This document shows, in pieces, positions 16,065 to 24,287 of a stretch of 64,000 nt of DNA. Each line of letters opens with the position of its first letter. Within the stretch, counting starts at the first letter, position 1. The notes below the pieces were generated by a model. That model did no database searches. It saw only the letters and a list, made by a program, of their open reading frames with translations, and was not told where the DNA came from. The stretch is taken from positions 36,497 through 100,496 of the forward strand of contig JAZTWP010000006.1 in the NCBI GenBank assembly GCA_045636025.1. The letters run 5' to 3'. The stretch comes from UBA1081 sp045636025. Its GTDB lineage: Bacteria > Bacillota > Clostridia > Oscillospirales > Acutalibacteraceae. Made by a program: the position numbers and the translations under genes.

Positions 16065-19000
16065 TTACGGAGTTTCTTTTGCTTTATCCATTAATTTCAT
16101 CACAAGGCGGAGAGTATCAAGGGTTTTTTCGCCTTTGATTGTTTTAACTGAGATATAGGGCTTTGCTGCGGCACTTACAAGAATTCTGCCGCGCATTGCC
16201 TTGGCAAGAATTGCGACCTGAGAAGCATCGATATTATCCGAATAAAGCAGAATGCTTGTGGCTGTCTGTTTGATTTCATATATCTTGTGCTTCATTGCGG
16301 AGTTTCTTATAAGTGCAACGGTGATAAGTCCGTTTACGCTGTCAGGAATATCACCGTAACGGTCAATAAGCTCGTCTGTAACATCTTCTGCGTCTGATTC
16401 GCTTCTGATGGATGCAATTCTTCTGTAAATTGCAAGTCTCTGGGGGATTGAATCAATATATTTTTCGGGAATATGCGCATCAATGCTAAGGTCAACAAGA
16501 CACTCTTTCTCAGGCTCTTTTTCTGTGTGGGTCTGCTCTTCGTTTACAGCCTCCGCAAGCATCTGCAGATACATATCATAACCGACTGCTTCAAGATGAC
16601 CGTGCTGTTTTGCTCCGAGAATATTACCTGCACCTCTGATTTCAAGGTCTTTCATTGCGATTTTGAAACCTGAGCCGAATTCTGTGTATTCACGGATAGC
16701 GGCAAGTCTGCGCTGTGCAATTTCAGACAGCTCTTTGCCTTTTCTGAATGTGAAATAAGCAAAACCTCTTCGTGAAGACCTGCCGACTCTGCCTCGTATC
16801 TGATGAAGCTGTGCAAGCCCCATTCTGTCTGCATTCTCTATGATAAGAGTGTTTACATTCGGCACATCAACACCTGTTTCGATGATTGTTGTGCACACAA
16901 GAATCTGAATTTCACCGTCAAGGAGCTGTCGCCATACTTCGCTCAGTTCTTCTTCTCCCATTTTTCCGTGGGCAACGGCAATATTTGCGTCGGGAATGAA
17001 AGTGCGGATTTCCGCAGCTTTTTCTTCAATATCCTCAACTTTGTTGTAGAGGTAGTAAATCTGACCGCCTCTGCGAAGCTCTTTTTCCATTGCTTCTGCA
17101 AGAATTCCCATATCGTGCTCTGCAACATAAGTCTGCACAGGTGAGCGGTCAAGGGGAGCTTCTTCAATAACTGACATATCACGGATTCCCGTCATAGCCA
17201 TATTGAGAGTGCGGGGAATGGGAGTAGCTGAAAGGGTAAGCACGTCAACAGACGGAAAAACTGTTTTGAACTTTTCTTTCTGTGCAACACCGAAACGCTG
17301 TTCTTCATCGATGATAACGAGTCCCAAATCACGGAATTTTATATCTTTTGATATGATTCTGTGAGTGCCTACGATTACATCTACATAGCCTTTTTCAAGG
17401 TCTTCCTTTATTTTTTTCTGCTGTTTGGCATTTCTGAAACGTGAGAGCATTTCAGCCCTTACAGGGAAGCCCTCAAAACGTCTTAAAATTGTTCTGTAAT
17501 GCTGAAGAGCAAGAATTGTTGTGGGAACAAGAATTGCACACTGTTTGCCGTCTGCAATGCATTTGAATGCGGCTCTGAGTGCAACTTCTGTTTTTCCGAA
17601 ACCAACGTCACCGCAGAGAAGTCTGTCCATAGGATAGGCTTTTTCCATATCCTGCTTGATTTCATAAATACAGCGGAGCTGGTCGTCTGTTTCATCAAAT
17701 TCAAAACGACGTTCAAAGTCATTCTGCATATCGATATCTGGAGAGAAAGGATATCCTGCCGTGTTGTGTCTCTTGGCATAAAGCTCAAGCAGCTCTTTTG
17801 CCATATCTTTAACGGCACCTTTGACTCTCGCTTTTGTTTTTGCCCAGCCGTCTGTGCCGAGCTTGTTGATTTTTACACCTCTGCCGCTGTCATCGTGAGG
17901 TCCTATATATTTTGAAACAAGATCAAGCTGTGTAACGGGTACATAAAGTGCCTCTGCGCCCACATATCTGATTCTGATATAATCTTTGTGTACACCTGAA
18001 ATTTCCATATCCACAATGCCGTCAAAAATGCCTATGCCGTGAACAGAGTGTACAACATAGTCGCCTTTGTGAAGTTCTTCAATGGAATGGAGACCCTGAC
18101 TTATGTCGTGGAATTTTTTCTTGCCCGAAGCTCTTTTTTTTCCGTCACATTTGTATCTGCCTGAAGTGACAATGCGAAGCTTGTCGGCGGGGTAGTCCAT
18201 ACCGAAGCTCAGAGCACCTGGAATAATATTTATCTGACCTCTGATGAAACTCAGAGGTGCTTTGCTGAAATAATTTGATGCGAAACCGTCATCATTAAGG
18301 TCTTCGCAAAGGCTTTTTGCCGCTTTGTCTGTTCCTGCAAGAATAACAACCGTGTAACCTCTTGCAATATCGGGACTAAGGTCGTCTTCAAGGACTGTGA
18401 GTGACCCCTCCCAGGGTGAAGTCTGACGCACATTCATTGTGATAAGGTCTTTAACGGGAGTATCAAAAGAGCCTCTTGCAAAGTTATCAAGGTATATTAC
18501 ACCCTGTTTTTCATAACGGGCAACAACGTCTGACCATTTGATGCTGAAATTGTCAAGACCTTTGCAGAGCACACCGTCTTCAAACATCATTTTTATGTCT
18601 TCATTGAGAAGTTTTGTTGAAGAGGCTGCACGCTCTTTTATGTTGTGTGAATCTGCCGCAAAAAGAAGAAAATCTTCGCAGTAGTCAAAAATTGTGTCGC
18701 ACTTTTCGTATGCAAGGTTAAGATACTTGTCTGTTGAGCCGAGTCTGACGTGACCTTTCAGCTTATCTGCATCGGCATAAAGACTTTCACGTATGGTATC
18801 ATACTTTTTGCCTTTAAGAGAAACTGCCAGGTTTTCGATTTTTTCTGCAAACGAGACATCGCTGTCAAAAATAATTTCTGTTGCGGGTGTGATTCTTATT
18901 GAATCGGCAATATCTGTTCTTCTCTGGGATAAAATGTCGAAGTGAGACATTGAATCTATTGTGTCGCCCCAGAATTCGATTCTGACGGGAGACTGAGCAT

Positions 19001-19553
19001 CAGGCGGGAAGAAGTCGAGAATTGAGCCGCGCTGAGAAAACTGACCTGCACCCTCAACCATATCCGCACGGGTGTAACCTGCACAGACGAGAGAAGATAT
19101 TACTTTGTTAAGATCGGCATCTTTGCCGTTTTCAAGAAGAATGGATTTTTCGCTGAGTATTTTTTTTGGAATTGTAAGCTGCATCGCCGCTTCGATACTG
19201 CATACAACAGCATCAAGTCCGTTTTCGCAGATGAGACCGAGTACACCGAGTCTGATGCTTTCGTAATCTCTTGAATGGCTCTGCTCAGATCTGAAATTTC
19301 TGTCTGTTGCAGGGAATAACATAGCGTTCATTCCCATTGTCTGAAGGTCGGCAGTTATTTTTGTTGCCGATGCTTCATCGTTTGCGACAATGAGGGCTTT
19401 TTTGCCGAGTCTGTCGCAGACGGTATGTACAAGATGAGCTTTAGGGGTGAGAGAAAGTCCCAGTACGCCCATGGGGAGAATTTTTTTCTTTATGTTGTAT
19501 TCAATTGAGCTGTATTCTTTGTTGCTTTCAAGAAGAGAAGCAAATGAGGACAT
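16065..19553 (-). CDS. mfd: Transcription-repair coupling factor
   Basis: A 1162-aa translocase that displaces RNA polymerase stalled at DNA lesions and recruits UvrA. The domain order is complete: a UvrB-like N-terminal region, an RNAP-interacting domain around GDYVVHSVHGIGIF, the RecG-like helicase core (GDVGFGKTEVA Walker A, IIDEEQRFGV Walker B) with GRVGRSSRRG motif VI, and the TRCF C-terminal domain. I use the ATG at 19553 with AGGGTG 6 nt upstream. The order pth-mfd with 36 nt between them matches Firmicutes synteny. Confidence 0.97.
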   Translation of the reverse strand: MSSFASLLESNKEYSSIEYNIKKKILPMGVLGLSLTPKAHLVHTVCDRLGKKALIVANDEASATKITADLQTMGMNAMLFPATDRNFRSEQSHSRDYESIRLGVLGLICENGLDAVVCSIEAAMQLTIPKKILSEKSILLENGKDADLNKVISSLVCAGYTRADMVEGAGQFSQRGSILDFFPPDAQSPVRIEFWGDTIDSMSHFDILSQRRTDIADSIRITPATEIIFDSDVSFAEKIENLAVSLKGKKYDTIRESLYADADKLKGHVRLGSTDKYLNLAYEKCDTIFDYCEDFLLFAADSHNIKERAASSTKLLNEDIKMMFEDGVLCKGLDNFSIKWSDVVARYEKQGVIYLDNFARGSFDTPVKDLITMNVRQTSPWEGSLTVLEDDLSPDIARGYTVVILAGTDKAAKSLCEDLNDDGFASNYFSKAPLSFIRGQINIIPGALSFGMDYPADKLRIVTSGRYKCDGKKRASGKKKFHDISQGLHSIEELHKGDYVVHSVHGIGIFDGIVDMEISGVHKDYIRIRYVGAEALYVPVTQLDLVSKYIGPHDDSGRGVKINKLGTDGWAKTKARVKGAVKDMAKELLELYAKRHNTAGYPFSPDIDMQNDFERRFEFDETDDQLRCIYEIKQDMEKAYPMDRLLCGDVGFGKTEVALRAAFKCIADGKQCAILVPTTILALQHYRTILRRFEGFPVRAEMLSRFRNAKQQKKIKEDLEKGYVDVIVGTHRIISKDIKFRDLGLVIIDEEQRFGVAQKEKFKTVFPSVDVLTLSATPIPRTLNMAMTGIRDMSVIEEAPLDRSPVQTYVAEHDMGILAEAMEKELRRGGQIYYLYNKVEDIEEKAAEIRTFIPDANIAVAHGKMGEEELSEVWRQLLDGEIQILVCTTIIETGVDVPNVNTLIIENADRMGLAQLHQIRGRVGRSSRRGFAYFTFRKGKELSEIAQRRLAAIREYTEFGSGFKIAMKDLEIRGAGNILGAKQHGHLEAVGYDMYLQMLAEAVNEEQTHTEKEPEKECLVDLSIDAHIPEKYIDSIPQRLAIYRRIASIRSESDAEDVTDELIDRYGDIPDSVNGLITVALIRNSAMKHKIYEIKQTATSILLYSDNIDASQVAILAKAMRGRILVSAAAKPYISVKTIKGEKTLDTLRLVMKLMDKAKETP

Positions 19554-19589
19554 TTTTATCACCCTTTCCGCTTTATTATGTATGTTGAT

Positions 19590-20216
19590 TTATTTGATCT
19601 GGCAGGTCATCATTGCCTTGTCAACTTCACCTGCAACGATAAGGTCAATTGCATCGCAGGCTTTTTCCATTGGTGCTTTGAGAGTAGCCTGATCCTGCTT
19701 TGAGAAGTTGCCGAGAACATAATCTTTCAGGTCATAATCGGGATGAGGCTTGTTGCCTACACCGATTTTTATTCTGGGGAAGTTGTCTGAATTCAGATGA
19801 TAGATAATGCTTTTGATTCCGTTGTGTGTGCCTGCTGAACCTTTGCGTTTGATTCTGAGAGCACCGGGTGCAATGTCGATATCATCAAAAATTATAATGC
19901 ATCTTTCAGGGGGAATCTTGTAGAAAGTTGCAGCCTCTTTGATTGCTTCGCCTGAGTTGTTCATATAAGTCTGAGGACGCATAACAAGGCATCTGTGACC
20001 GTTAATCATTACATCGGCACAAAGAGACTTGTATTTGATGCGGTCTGTTTTGAAGTTCTCTCTGTTGCAGAGAACATCAAGACAGAGGAAACCAGCGTTG
20101 TGTCTAGTGAGTTCATATTCTTTGCCGGGGTTTCCGAGACCTGCGATGATGAATTCTACGGGGCCTGAAACAGGCATTGAAAATGATGATGTTGTTTTCT
20201 TTTTGAAAAAAGCCAT
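19590..20216 (-). CDS. pth: Peptidyl-tRNA hydrolase
   Basis: A 208-aa enzyme that releases peptides from drop-off peptidyl-tRNA. Family motifs are IIAGLGNPGKEYELTRHNAGF (catalytic His in TRHNAGF, Asn nearby), TYMNNSGEAI and FDDIDIAPGALRIK with the conserved Asp. The first 24 or so residues, Lys/Ser/Thr-rich, extend beyond the usual start of about residue 25. No better internal start with a ribosome site is evident. It lies between the GlmU-like gene and mfd, 13 nt after the former. Confidence 0.95.
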   Translation of the reverse strand: MAFFKKKTTSSFSMPVSGPVEFIIAGLGNPGKEYELTRHNAGFLCLDVLCNRENFKTDRIKYKSLCADVMINGHRCLVMRPQTYMNNSGEAIKEAATFYKIPPERCIIIFDDIDIAPGALRIKRKGSAGTHNGIKSIIYHLNSDNFPRIKIGVGNKPHPDYDLKDYVLGNFSKQDQATLKAPMEKACDAIDLIVAGEVDKAMMTCQIK

Positions 20217-20229
20217 TTTGAATATTCCT

Positions 20230-21366
20230 TTATACTTTTTTTCTGTAAGGCTGTTTTTCCTTTACCCAGCCTTCTTTATTTGTTTGTTTTTCTCTTGCAA
20301 TTGCAAGGGTGTTGTCGGGCACATCTTCGGTAATTGTTGAGCCTGCCGCTGTGTAGGAGTTTTCGCCCACGGTGACCGGAGCAATAAGATTTGTGTTGCA
20401 GCCGATGAATGCAGAGTCTCTGATAACTGTTCTGTGCTTTGTTTTACCCGTGAAGTTGACTGTTACAACTCCGCAGCCGAAATTGACATTTTTGCCCACA
20501 TCGGAATCGCCTACGTAAGTCAGGTGTGAAACTTTTGTGCCCGTGTCGATAACAGAATTCTTGACTTCAACAAAATTTCCGAGATGCACATTGTCACCGA
20601 TGACAGCATCGGGACGGATATTGGCAAAAGGTCCGATATCTGCATTGTTCATTATCTTTGCGCTGCGGATATGACTGCTTATGAATTTTACGCCGTTTCC
20701 GATTTCTGCATTTTCAATATATGATGAAGGACCAATTGTGCAGCCTTCACCGATTGAAGTGTTGCCCCTGATTATGGTGCCGGGAAGAATTGTTGTGCCA
20801 TTTCCGATTATGCAATCAGCTTCAATAATAATGCCGTCTGTGCAGGGAATGTTGACTCCCTTTTCAATAAGTCCTGAAAGGATTGAGAGTCTCATTGTTT
20901 CACCTATGCTTATGAAGTCTTCGGCTGTTTCGGCAGACAGATTGATGTTTTTGTTGGCAGAATCATAAATGCCCGTTTTTATTCCCGGTTTTCCTATTGC
21001 TTCACGGCTTAGACAGAATGCTGTGCTGTCTTCTGAAATGATTGTCATATCGTTACCGTCTTTTGTGTGCATTGCGAGTGCACCGCTGACGGAATCAGAA
21101 TCAATAAACGGTTTGTTGCCCCTGATAAAAACAATTATATCTGTGCTGACAGCGTCTGTTGCCTCTTGCACCGATGTTAAAACTTTTATATCGCTGTTTT
21201 CAAAGTGTTTTTCAATCTGTGAAATATTATCTTCTGCAATGACACAGATATTATCGATGTCTGCATCTTTCGCGGCTTTTATCACCGTGTCAATCATCGG
21301 TCTGAAAAGAATCTCACGAAGAGTATCTGTTTTTTCTGTGGCAAAAACTATAGCGCCGACATTCAT
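20230..21366 (-). CDS. GlmU-like protein with degenerate uridyltransferase half
   Basis: The 378-aa protein compares with about 455 for bifunctional GlmU. The C-terminal left-handed beta-helix is well conserved and keeps the acetyltransferase segment VSHLTYVGDSDVG (catalytic His) and IAPVTVGENSYTAAGS. The N-terminal pyrophosphorylase half is shortened, and where GlmU has the LAAGxGTRM nucleotide loop this protein reads AIVFATEKTDTLRE, without the glycines or the Arg. It should acetylate glucosamine-1-phosphate, but UDP transfer from UTP looks lost. Position before pth-mfd is the usual glmU locus, so it is the decayed orthologue rather than a stray paralogue. Confidence 0.8.
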   Translation of the reverse strand: MNVGAIVFATEKTDTLREILFRPMIDTVIKAAKDADIDNICVIAEDNISQIEKHFENSDIKVLTSVQEATDAVSTDIIVFIRGNKPFIDSDSVSGALAMHTKDGNDMTIISEDSTAFCLSREAIGKPGIKTGIYDSANKNINLSAETAEDFISIGETMRLSILSGLIEKGVNIPCTDGIIIEADCIIGNGTTILPGTIIRGNTSIGEGCTIGPSSYIENAEIGNGVKFISSHIRSAKIMNNADIGPFANIRPDAVIGDNVHLGNFVEVKNSVIDTGTKVSHLTYVGDSDVGKNVNFGCGVVTVNFTGKTKHRTVIRDSAFIGCNTNLIAPVTVGENSYTAAGSTITEDVPDNTLAIAREKQTNKEGWVKEKQPYRKKV

Positions 21367-21387
21367 ACTGTCAACTCCTGAATCTTT

Positions 21388-21416
21388 ATTATATCATACA
21401 GTTTAAGTATATTCAA
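21388..21416 (-). promoter_or_regulatory. Promoter of the glmU-pth-mfd-TPR operon
   Basis: On the minus strand, TTGAAT (21411-21416) and TATAAT (21388-21393) are spaced by 17 nt, about 20 nt before the ATG. Confidence 0.65.
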
Positions 21417-21434
21417 TATTCAGGCGTTAATTCT

Positions 21435-21464
21435 GAAAAAATGCAGCCACCGTAGTGACTGCAT
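21435..21464 (-). terminator. Terminator of the SCP2 gene
   Basis: The minus-strand stem ATGCAGTCAC/GTGGCTGCAT (one G-U pair), loop TACG, is followed by TTTTTT. It separates the SCP2 gene from the glmU promoter. Confidence 0.75.
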
Positions 21465-21473
21465 CGGAAAATT

Positions 21474-21941
21474 TTATTCAGCGTCTTTTTTAGCTGCTTT
21501 TTTTGTTGTTTTTTTAGCTGCGGGCTTCTTTTCTGCCTTTTCCTTTTTGGGAGCCTTTTCAGCTTTCCTTTCTTCTGTTTCTGCTTTTGCAGCTCTGGGC
21601 TTTCTGGGCTTGGGAGCCTTTTTCATAAGCTCAACAAGCATAAGCGCGTGGCCGATGTCGCCCTCAACCTGAATTTCGCCTGCAAAGAATGCATCCATGG
21701 GGTTAAGTTTGCAGGAAAGAATGTTTTCAAGCACTTTGCTTGAAACTTTGATGATTGCTGTATTGTCATAATAATCGTAAGGCTCAACAGCAAAAGGACC
21801 GTTCATATATGCAACATAAAAAATGCCGCCGCAGTCTTCATCTGTCATTTCAACCTGAACTGCGAAATTTTCGGTAAGTTTTGATTCATCAATCTTACCG
21901 TACTTTTTCTTGAGCTGGTTGAATTTTTCGATAAATGTCAT
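21474..21941 (-). CDS. SCP2 sterol-transfer-like protein with Lys/Ala-rich tail
   Basis: Residues 1-105 match an SCP2-type lipid-binding domain, ending with the typical FFAGEIQVEGDIGHAL block. Residues about 108-155 are an extremely basic, low-complexity Lys/Ala/Pro tail (KAPKKEKAEKKPAAKK) like histone H1 or bacterial nucleoid-protein tails. SCP2 domains bind hydrophobic ligands; the tail could bind nucleic acid, polyphosphate or anionic membranes, which is inference. The gene stands alone with its own promoter and terminator. Confidence 0.75.
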   Translation of the reverse strand: MTFIEKFNQLKKKYGKIDESKLTENFAVQVEMTDEDCGGIFYVAYMNGPFAVEPYDYYDNTAIIKVSSKVLENILSCKLNPMDAFFAGEIQVEGDIGHALMLVELMKKAPKPRKPRAAKAETEERKAEKAPKKEKAEKKPAAKKTTKKAAKKDAE

Positions 21942-21970
21942 TGTAACTTACTCCTTGATTTATTTTCTTT

Positions 21971-21999
21971 ATTATATTTCGAATATTGAAAAATGTCAA
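21971..21999 (-). promoter_or_regulatory. Promoter of the SCP2 gene
   Basis: On the minus strand, TTGACA (21994-21999), a 17-nt spacer and TATAAT (21971-21976); AAGGAG precedes the ATG at 21941. Confidence 0.75.
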
Positions 22000-22040
22000 C
22001 GGGGAATTTGTCGTAAGTTTACCCTGAAAAATCAGAATTA

Positions 22041-22856
22041 TTATATATTAAGGAAATCTTTTCTGTATTTTACACCAAAGAATTCTGCAAGTTCAACCAT
22101 TTCTTCATCTTTGATTGTATTCTTGCGGGGAAGATGAGCTGTGAGCATATAAATCTCGGCAGCCTTTTCAACAGTTTCGATAAGACCGAATGTTTCATCA
22201 AGATTTTTACCTGCTCCGTAAATGCCGTGCATACCCCATACAACAAGACGGAATTCTTCCATTTTCTTTGCAGTTGCTTCACCGATTGAGTTAGTGCCGC
22301 AGAGCATCCAGGGAAGAACACCTACACCGTCAGGGAAAACAACAATGCACTCTGTACACATTTCCCAGAGAGTGTGAGTGAAGCTTTTTTCGTCAAGCTC
22401 GTGAACATAGTTCATTGCAAGAGTGTATGTAGGATGTGAATGCATAACAACTCTGTTGTCGGGGTCAACTTTGAGTCTTGCCATATGGCTCATAAGGTGA
22501 GCAGGGAGCTCAGATGTAAACTTGCCGCCATCCTTGTAACCCCAGAGAAGTTCAGCTGTTGTGCCGTCTTCTGCAATTCTGATGATACCGAGGTTTGTTT
22601 CGGGATCGTGCTCAACATTCTTGAAATATTTGCCTGTACCTGTAACGATGAAGATTCTGCCGATAAGGTCTGTTGCATCAAAACCTGTGGGGATTGTGCG
22701 GAGAACTGTATCCTTGTCGAGATATTCATAAACTTCGTCATTTTCGAGCATATAACTGATGTTGCCGCCGTTTCTTTCATCCCAGCCGAGACGGTACATG
22801 TTGGCTGTCATTTTTTTCATTTCTTCCACAAAGGGAGCTGTAAGTATATCTTTCAT
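22041..22856 (-). CDS. rhaD: Rhamnulose-1-phosphate aldolase
   Basis: A 271-aa class II aldolase cleaving L-rhamnulose-1-phosphate to dihydroxyacetone phosphate and L-lactaldehyde. Visible are the phosphate-binding GGNISY, the zinc ligands in HSHPTYTLAMNYV and a later His in WGMHGIYGAG. Length equals the E. coli enzyme (274). Its start overlaps the last base of rhaA, so the two are translated together. Confidence 0.92.
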   Translation of the reverse strand: MKDILTAPFVEEMKKMTANMYRLGWDERNGGNISYMLENDEVYEYLDKDTVLRTIPTGFDATDLIGRIFIVTGTGKYFKNVEHDPETNLGIIRIAEDGTTAELLWGYKDGGKFTSELPAHLMSHMARLKVDPDNRVVMHSHPTYTLAMNYVHELDEKSFTHTLWEMCTECIVVFPDGVGVLPWMLCGTNSIGEATAKKMEEFRLVVWGMHGIYGAGKNLDETFGLIETVEKAAEIYMLTAHLPRKNTIKDEEMVELAEFFGVKYRKDFLNI

Positions 22857-24094
22857 TATCTGTTCACCAGAACTTCCTTTTCATATTTTTTAACTTCATC
22901 AATGTATGAAACGCTTGTGTTTTCTCTTGCAAGGTATTCATTCCATACTGCACCGAAAGGAGCAGTTTTCATTTCTTCCTGAAGCACCATAAGAGAAGTG
23001 ATGTCGTTTTCTTCCTGAAGAGCTTTCATCTTTGCGTTAGGTTCAAGAAGTGCGAAAAGAAGAGCCTTCTTGACATTTCTTACACCTGTAATCCAGGCTG
23101 AAATACGGTTGATTGATGCATCGAAATAGTCTGTTGCGATGAAAACTCTGTCGAGTGCATCGTTTCTTACGATTTCCTTTGCAATTTCCTTTGTTTCATC
23201 ATCGAAAAGTACAACATGGTCGGAGTCCCAACGCATGGGTCTTGTGATGTGAAGCGCAATCTTTTCGTGGAAAAGAAGCATTGATGAAATCTTGTCGGAA
23301 ACCATTTCTGTGGGATGATAGTGACCGTTATCCATAAGGGGAGTGATACCCTTGTAGTCTGCGTAGCTGAGTGCAAATTCAGCAGAGCCTACTGTGTAAG
23401 CTTCAAGACCGATACCGAAAACCTTTGATTCAAGAGTAACATAAACTTTTGACTTGTCATAGGGCATATCGAGAATTGCATCAAGCGAATCCTTGAAACG
23501 CTTTCTTGGTGCAAGTCTGTCTGCAGGAATATCCTTGTAACCGTCGGGAATCCAGATGTTCATAACACAGGGAATGCCTGTTTCAGTTGCAAAATATTCT
23601 GAAATTTCAACACAGCGTCTGCAATGCTCAATCCAGAATTTTCTGACATTTTCGTCGGGTGATGAAAGTGTGAGATTGTCCTTTACCATGGGGTGAGAAA
23701 AAAGTGTGGGGTTGAAGTCAATACCCATATTTCTTGCCTTTGCAAATTCAACCCACTTTGCAAAATGAGAGGGTTTGAGAGCATCTCTGTCTGCAAATTC
23801 GCCGTCTTCAAAAATAGCATAGCAAGCGTGAAGATTGAGCTTTTTCTTGCCGGGAATGAGAGAAAATGCCTTGTCGATATCAGCCATAAGCTGCTCGGGA
23901 GAAGTTGCCTTGCCGGGGTAGTTACCTGTTGTCTGAATGCCGCCTGAAAGAGCTTCTTTTGAGTCGAAACCTGTAACGTCATCACCCTGCCAGCAATGAA
24001 CGGAAACTGTTATATCCTTTAATTTTTCAATTGCACTTTCGGTGTCAACACCGAGTGCCGCATATTCATTTTTTGCAATTTCGTAAGCTGTCAT
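22856..24094 (-). CDS. rhaA: L-rhamnose isomerase
   Basis: A 412-aa cytoplasmic isomerase converting L-rhamnose to L-rhamnulose with a bound divalent metal. The sequence follows RhaA throughout, for example SVHCWQGDDVTGFD near residue 30, LHACYAIFED and the metal-site segments DNGHYHPTEMVSDK and RMRWDSDHV-like RPMRWDSDHVV. GGGAGGC precedes the ATG. It forms an operon with rhaD. No rhamnulokinase, transporter or regulator gene lies next to it in this window. Confidence 0.94.
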   Translation of the reverse strand: MTAYEIAKNEYAALGVDTESAIEKLKDITVSVHCWQGDDVTGFDSKEALSGGIQTTGNYPGKATSPEQLMADIDKAFSLIPGKKKLNLHACYAIFEDGEFADRDALKPSHFAKWVEFAKARNMGIDFNPTLFSHPMVKDNLTLSSPDENVRKFWIEHCRRCVEISEYFATETGIPCVMNIWIPDGYKDIPADRLAPRKRFKDSLDAILDMPYDKSKVYVTLESKVFGIGLEAYTVGSAEFALSYADYKGITPLMDNGHYHPTEMVSDKISSMLLFHEKIALHITRPMRWDSDHVVLFDDETKEIAKEIVRNDALDRVFIATDYFDASINRISAWITGVRNVKKALLFALLEPNAKMKALQEENDITSLMVLQEEMKTAPFGAVWNEYLARENTSVSYIDEVKKYEKEVLVNR

Positions 24095-24123
24095 AATAGC
24101 CTCCCAAAAAACATTGATAATTA

Positions 24124-24153
24124 ATTATAACATTTTTAATTGGATAATTGCAA
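24124..24153 (-). promoter_or_regulatory. Promoter of rhaAD
   Basis: On the minus strand, TTGCAA (24148-24153), an 18-nt spacer and TATAAT (24124-24129), 30 nt before rhaA. No clear operator palindrome was seen. Confidence 0.6.
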
Positions 24154-24206
24154 TGAAATTTTTTATATTTTTCTTGTTTTGAATATGTTTTTACCTTTGG
24201 TTATTA

Positions 24207-24235
24207 TTGACATAATTTTTTATCTGTGATAATAT
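24207..24235 (+). promoter_or_regulatory. Promoter of the PHP protein gene
   Basis: TTGACA (24207-24212), a 17-nt spacer and TAATAT (24230-24235), divergent from the rhaAD promoter. Confidence 0.7.
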
Positions 24236-24287
24236 TATTATGTTATTTGCAACAAACGGCATTTCTGTTTTTCAGGAGGTAGTCTTT

